Below are positions 6,119 through 8,872 of a stretch of DNA of 8,872 nt, piece by piece (the first letter of the stretch is position 1; every line of letters begins with the position of its first letter). Location of the stretch: contig JAJFTY010000063.1 of assembly GCA_021372695.1 (NCBI GenBank), forward strand, positions 1-8,872, given 5' to 3'. This DNA comes from Deltaproteobacteria bacterium. Its GTDB lineage: Bacteria > Desulfobacterota > Syntrophia > Syntrophales > UBA5619. The position numbers and the translations under genes are program-made. The notes under the pieces are model-generated. The model made no database searches. It saw only the letters and a list, made by a program, of their open reading frames with translations, and had not been told where the DNA came from.

Positions 6119-7315
6119 GTGTTCGGATTGCCTTTTGCCACGTTCCGCGCGACGGTCCTCACGCTTGTGCTGTTCGCCCAGATCTATCTCTTCCTCCGTG
6201 CCCGGCGCGCCATCCGTTCGTCGCGCCGGGCCGTCCGCTTCAAGTCGCCGGCCATCTTCGCAGCGGGTTCAGCCATTTGTATCCTGTTTGCGGTAAACCT
6301 CTATATGCTGTCCCGTCCCATCCCCTGGGTGGACCCGCCTGCGGCGGCGCAGATTCTCTTTTTCTATCCCCCGGCTGTCTGGAGCCTGGGGTCGCTCTTC
6401 TCCGCCCTTCTCCTCTTCCTCGCGGATGCCGTCCTCTCCCTGGCGAGGCAGACTCGCCGTCTCGTCCGACGCCGGGCCGGCCGTCCGGCAGAGGCGGCCG
6501 CCGATCCGGGCCGGCGCCTCTTGCTGCAGGCCGGGGCGGGGAGCCTGTTCGCCGCCCCGCTGCTGGTTTCCGGATATGGCGCTACCAGTACCTGCAGGGG
6601 CCCGGAGGTCGAGGAGATCGCCCTGCCTTTCGGCTTCCCCCTCAGGGTGGTTCAACTCACCGACATCCATGCCGGCCTCTTCATGAACCGGAGTCAGATA
6701 CGGTCCTATGTCGACCGGGTGATTTCACTGCAGCCGGACCTGTTCCTTCTGACCGGGGACTACGTCTCAAACTCAACCGCTTTTCTCCCCAGTTGTCTGG
6801 AGGAGATGGCCCGCGTCCGAGCCCCGTATGGCACCTTCGCCACCCTCGGGAACCATGAACACTGGTACGGAGCGCCGCGCGAGTTCCACAAGATCTTCCG
6901 GCATTACGGCCTGCAGCTTCTGATGAACGAGCACCGGATCATCCGGACCGGCGCAGGCCGCTTCTCGGTCGTCGGAATCGACGACCTCCGCACAGGCCGG
7001 GCGGACCTCGACGCAGCCATGGCCGGCCTCGATCCCGCCATTCCTGGAATTCTGCTGTCCCATCGCCCGGAAATCTTTGCCCGTGCCGCGGCACTCGGCA
7101 TTCCGCTCACCCTCGCGGGACACTACCACGGAGGACAGATCAAGGTGGTCTGGCCGGGCGGAGGCGTGAGCCTGGCCCACCTCCGCACCCCTTATGTGGA
7201 AGGGCTCTTCCGGATAGGCGCCTCGCGCCTCTATGTGAGCCGCGGGATCGGCACCACATTCACGCCGATCCGGCTGAATGCTCGGCCGGAGATAACCCTG
7301 CTCAACCTCACCTGA
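6119..7315 (+). CDS. Membrane-anchored metallophosphoesterase (YaeI/YkuE/LpxG-like)
   Basis: A 398-residue calcineurin-like phosphoesterase tethered to the membrane. The N-terminal part has three hydrophobic segments (about 8-26, 42-63, 78-104), then a basic linker (RQTRRLVRRRAG) and a fourth segment (about 134-154) preceded by RR (GRRLLLQAG), as in relatives with twin-arginine-like anchors. The catalytic domain has all metal-site motifs: TDIHAG (D182, H184), TGDYV (D214), GNHE (N245, H246), SHRPE (H315) and GHYHGGQ (H335, H337). A two-metal hydrolase is therefore expected. The family includes YaeI, Bacillus YkuE and chlamydial LpxG, which cleaves UDP-diacylglucosamine, so a lipid or cell-envelope phosphodiester is a reasonable but unproven substrate. 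The start is GTG 6119 with GACGGAG at 6101-6107, a rather long spacing; no in-frame ATG lies nearby. The gene stands alone behind its own promoter. Activity class is confident, substrate unknown. Confidence 0.9.
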   Translation: MFGLPFATFRATVLTLVLFAQIYLFLRARRAIRSSRRAVRFKSPAIFAAGSAICILFAVNLYMLSRPIPWVDPPAAAQILFFYPPAVWSLGSLFSALLLFLADAVLSLARQTRRLVRRRAGRPAEAAADPGRRLLLQAGAGSLFAAPLLVSGYGATSTCRGPEVEEIALPFGFPLRVVQLTDIHAGLFMNRSQIRSYVDRVISLQPDLFLLTGDYVSNSTAFLPSCLEEMARVRAPYGTFATLGNHEHWYGAPREFHKIFRHYGLQLLMNEHRIIRTGAGRFSVVGIDDLRTGRADLDAAMAGLDPAIPGILLSHRPEIFARAAALGIPLTLAGHYHGGQIKVVWPGGGVSLAHLRTPYVEGLFRIGASRLYVSRGIGTTFTPIRLNARPEITLLNLT

Positions 7316-7523
7316 CGTCCGGACGCATTCCTCGCCGACAAGAGCTTGACTTTGTGGTCGATATCTGTTGAGATGCCCGCCGTTATGCATCTTTGTCCCG
7401 TCCCACTCATGTGGATCCCATGAGTAAAGAAAGCCTGCTTTCTGCTGTCAGGGCGCTCGCTCTGAAACATGCAGGGAACAGCGGTCGTTTTTTCAGAGAC
7501 AGATCGGGAGGTGGCGCAACGGG
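7316..7523 (+). promoter_or_regulatory. 208-base leader of the BASS transporter with several inverted repeats
   Basis: It opens with a 10-bp palindrome, CGTCCGGACG (7316-7325), directly after the phosphoesterase stop. A weak promoter is possible at TTGACT (7346-7351), 17 bases, TGAGAT (7369-7374, only 3 of 6). Then follow: ACTCATG/CATGAGT (7405-7411 and 7419-7425); AGAAAG/CTTTCT (7428-7433 and 7438-7443) with a CCTG loop; a 7-bp stem with one G-U pair (7448-7454 with 7459-7465); and CTCTGAAA/TTTCAGAG (7460-7467 and 7491-7498), which shares bases 7460-7465 with the previous stem. A run of six T residues lies at 7488-7493. No known riboswitch is recognised. The transporter ribosome site GGGAGGTGG (7506-7514) ends the leader. 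Confidence 0.4.
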
Positions 7524-7527
7524 ATGA
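7420..7527 (+). CDS. Possible 35-residue leader peptide overlapping the BASS gene start
   Basis: ATG 7420 opens a 35-codon frame starting MSKESLLSAVRALALKHAGN, with the stop TGA at 7525-7527. It overlaps the transporter ATG (7524) as ATGA, the classic coupling arrangement. The first 18 residues could form an amphipathic helix; the end is Gly-rich. Against it: no good ribosome site precedes it (only GTGGA at 7411-7415, too close), and the start sits in the right arm of an inverted repeat. The product is not recognised. It could be a leader peptide, a decayed gene remnant or chance. Confidence 0.25.
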   Translation: MSKESLLSAVRALALKHAGNSGRFFRDRSGGGATG

Positions 7528-8432
7528 CCCATCTGAAAGCTTTCCTGCGAAACCGGAACGGCATTTTCTTCCTCGCGATGGTTGCTGGCCTTCTCATTCC
7601 CTGGGCCGCTCCGGTGATGAAACATCTGATCCTGCCGGCCCTGGCCCTGGCGATGACGCTCTCCACGATGGAGATCGAAAACGACGTCTTCACCAGACCC
7701 CGCGCTCTGCTCATGCCGGCCCTGATGGGGATCATCATGAACTACTTCATCCTCGGGAATGTGATCATCGGTCTGAGTGCCCTGATGATCCGCGACGAGG
7801 ATCTCTGGACCGGTTTCGTTCTTCTGGCCGCTGCGCCGCCGGCGGTTGCGGTCATTCCCTTCTCCACCTTCCTGCGTGGCAACGGCCCCCTTTCCCTGAT
7901 CGGCACGGTCGGAGCTTACCTGGGCGCCCTGGTGATCACGCCCCTCATCACGGTCACACTCCTGAGCACCGCCGCGTTCGATCCCTTCAAGCTCATCATG
8001 ATCACCCTGGAGCTGATCGTCCTTCCTCTCGCCCTCTCCCGGCTGCTGATCCGCAAGGGGTTGAAGGAGCGGATTCAGCCCTACCGGGGTACGATCGTCA
8101 ACTGGAGTTTCTTCATGGTCCTCTACACCATGGTGGGTTTGAACCGGGACGTTCTCCTGGGCCAGACATGGTCCCTCCTCCCGGTTGCTGCGATCTCCTT
8201 CCTCTCCATGTTTCTTCTCGGCTTCCTGGTCGACTGGGTCTCCGGCCTGTTTCACGCCCCCAGGGAGATCCGGATGAGCCTCGTGCTGTTGGGAACACTC
8301 AAGAATCAGGGGTTGTCGAGCGGGCTTGCCCTGACGCTTTTCAGCCAGGAAGCCGCCATCCCCTCGACGGTGGCGACGATGACCATGATCGGATACGTGG
8401 CCTGGCTTGACATCCGGAAACGCTGGGAATAG
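7524..8432 (+). CDS. Bile acid:sodium symporter (BASS/SBF) superfamily transporter
   Basis: A 302-residue inner-membrane protein with about nine or ten hydrophobic segments and almost no soluble part. Family marks: LAAAPPAVAVIPFSTFLRGN (101-120), which lines up without gaps with the PGG..SN...L..KGD segment of BASS proteins; the GAYLGALVITPL region after it; and the second crossover-type motif GTLKNQGLSSGLAL (257-270). Members move organic anions such as bile acids, pantoate or pyruvate; no substrate can be assigned here. By eye, the SN pair of the first motif is replaced by V110-I111, and the E/Q of the second by L256/K260, so sodium coupling is doubtful. ATG 7524 is supported by GGGAGGTGG at 7506-7514. 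Length is usual for bacterial members. More remote alternatives are AEC or ACR3-like carriers of the same fold. Confidence 0.75.
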   Translation: MTHLKAFLRNRNGIFFLAMVAGLLIPWAAPVMKHLILPALALAMTLSTMEIENDVFTRPRALLMPALMGIIMNYFILGNVIIGLSALMIRDEDLWTGFVLLAAAPPAVAVIPFSTFLRGNGPLSLIGTVGAYLGALVITPLITVTLLSTAAFDPFKLIMITLELIVLPLALSRLLIRKGLKERIQPYRGTIVNWSFFMVLYTMVGLNRDVLLGQTWSLLPVAAISFLSMFLLGFLVDWVSGLFHAPREIRMSLVLLGTLKNQGLSSGLALTLFSQEAAIPSTVATMTMIGYVAWLDIRKRWE

Positions 8433-8517
8433 CAGCAGGCTGTTGACCGGGGGCGCGTCACGCAATCCCGCGACGCAGCGGATTCCAATGACAATCGTGC
8501 GAAGGGAGGTGGTTCAA

Positions 8518-8533
8518 GCGGCCGGAGGGCCGC
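8518..8533. repeat. GC-rich hairpin in the gap before the acyl-CoA synthetase gene
   Basis: GCGGCC (8518-8523) and GGCCGC (8528-8533) form a perfect 6-bp stem with loop GGAG. No T-run follows, so it is not a standard intrinsic terminator. It lies about 90 bases before the next start codon. The rest of the 189-base gap (8433-8621) holds no convincing promoter; an isolated ribosome-site-like AAGGGAGGTGG (8502-8512) is not followed by a plausible gene. Confidence 0.35.
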
Positions 8534-8621
8534 CGTGTCCGTCTGGAAATCAGAGTCGTACCGGATCAGCTCAGGAATGGATCTCATTGACCCCGCAAGG
8601 GAGCAAAGGAGGGAGTGCGCC

Positions 8622-8872
8622 ATGATGGAGTACCCAATGTTGCTGAGAACATCGCTGTTGAGGGCGGCTAAGTATTTTCCGAAGAAGGAAGTGGTTTCAG
8701 TCTATCCCAACAATGAAATCTTCCGCTACACCTACGCCGACTATTTCAAGAGGACCTGCCAGCTCGCCCATGCGCTGGGCTCCCTCGGGGTAAAGCGGGG
8801 CGATCACGTGGCCAGCATGGCGCTCAACCACCACCGTCATCTCGAACTCTATTTCGGGGTCCCCTGCATCGG
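8622..8872 (+). CDS. AMP-forming acyl-CoA synthetase, N-terminal part (3' end outside window)
   Basis: The first 83 codons of what looks like a fatty-acid or related acyl-CoA ligase, which would activate a carboxylic acid with ATP and CoA through an acyl-adenylate. AAGGAGG (8606-8612) sits nine bases before tandem ATGs at 8622 and 8625; either could initiate. The visible sequence has the usual N-terminal pattern of the ANL superfamily: MLLRTSLLRAAKYFPKKEVV, a FRYTYADYFKRTCQLAHAL segment, then LGVKRGDHVASMALNHHRHLELYFGVPCIG, matching the conserved stretch G(V/I)..GD.VA.....N...(H/L)LE.YF.. near the N-terminus of medium/long-chain acyl-CoA synthetases. The AMP-binding motifs lie beyond the window edge, so catalytic competence and chain-length preference cannot be judged. 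Such enzymes are numerous in fatty- and aromatic-acid degrading deltaproteobacteria. Confidence 0.88.
   Translation, partial: MMEYPMLLRTSLLRAAKYFPKKEVVSVYPNNEIFRYTYADYFKRTCQLAHALGSLGVKRGDHVASMALNHHRHLELYFGVPCI

Noticed and set aside
8436..8447. TTGACC (8442-8447) as a possible -35 box upstream of the acyl-CoA synthetase
   Set aside because: No -10-like sequence occurs at 16-18 bases downstream; the region there is GC-rich.
7407..8465. Minus-strand open frame of about 350 codons opposite the BASS transporter
   Set aside because: Highly charged antisense shadow of a hydrophobic protein, with no family features.
8407..8625. 72-codon + strand frame overlapping the acyl-CoA synthetase start as ATGA
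   Set aside because: It begins inside the end of the BASS gene, is of low complexity (G, S, P, Q, R), and contains the downstream gene's ribosome site as coding sequence. The overlap looks accidental.

Overview
The window is GC-rich bacterial chromosome with tightly packed genes, all on the + strand. Its mix of genes suggests a deltaproteobacterial, Syntrophus- or Geobacter-like anaerobe: an NtrC-type two-component pair, an iron-family ABC transporter and an acyl-CoA synthetase. This assignment is inferred from protein flavour and base composition, not from a search. There are no RNA genes, CRISPR arrays, insertion sequences or phage genes. Both edges cut through genes: a histidine kinase at the left and an acyl-CoA synthetase at the right.

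Region 1 (1-2168) is a two-component system. It holds the C-terminal part of a histidine kinase, then a 71-base gap with a perfect 7-bp inverted repeat, then a full-length sigma-54-dependent response regulator (receiver, AAA+ with GAFTGA, Fis-type HTH).

Region 2 (about 2169-5977) is a complete ABC importer operon. It encodes a secreted solute-binding protein, an FbpC/PotA-type ATPase with TOBE domain, and one long permease that fuses two MetI-like halves. The gaps are 4 and 10 bases, so co-transcription is near certain. The leader holds a candidate sigma-70 promoter, a stem-loop at the predicted transcript start and a sigma-54-like element whose spacing is one base too long. The importer resembles ferric iron transporters, but the binding protein lacks the adjacent tyrosine pair typical of iron binders, so its substrate is open. 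Its position next to the two-component system suggests, without proving, that the system controls it.

Region 3 (5978-7315) holds a membrane-anchored metallophosphoesterase of the YaeI/YkuE/LpxG type. It is preceded by the clearest promoter in the window (TTGACA, 17 bases, TATACT).

Region 4 (7316-8432) is a transporter of the bile acid:sodium symporter (BASS/SBF) superfamily. Its 208-base leader is rich in inverted repeats, including two mutually exclusive stems, and contains a 35-codon reading frame whose stop overlaps the transporter start as ATGA. By eye, residues that bind sodium in characterised family members are not conserved.

Region 5 (8433-8872) is a 189-base gap with a GC-rich hairpin, then the N-terminus of an AMP-forming acyl-CoA synthetase behind a strong ribosome binding site.

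Most of the window is ordinary housekeeping and accessory transport. The points most worth a second look are the BASS leader with its small overlapping reading frame, the altered sodium site, the unknown importer substrate, and the hairpin that covers the permease ribosome binding site.
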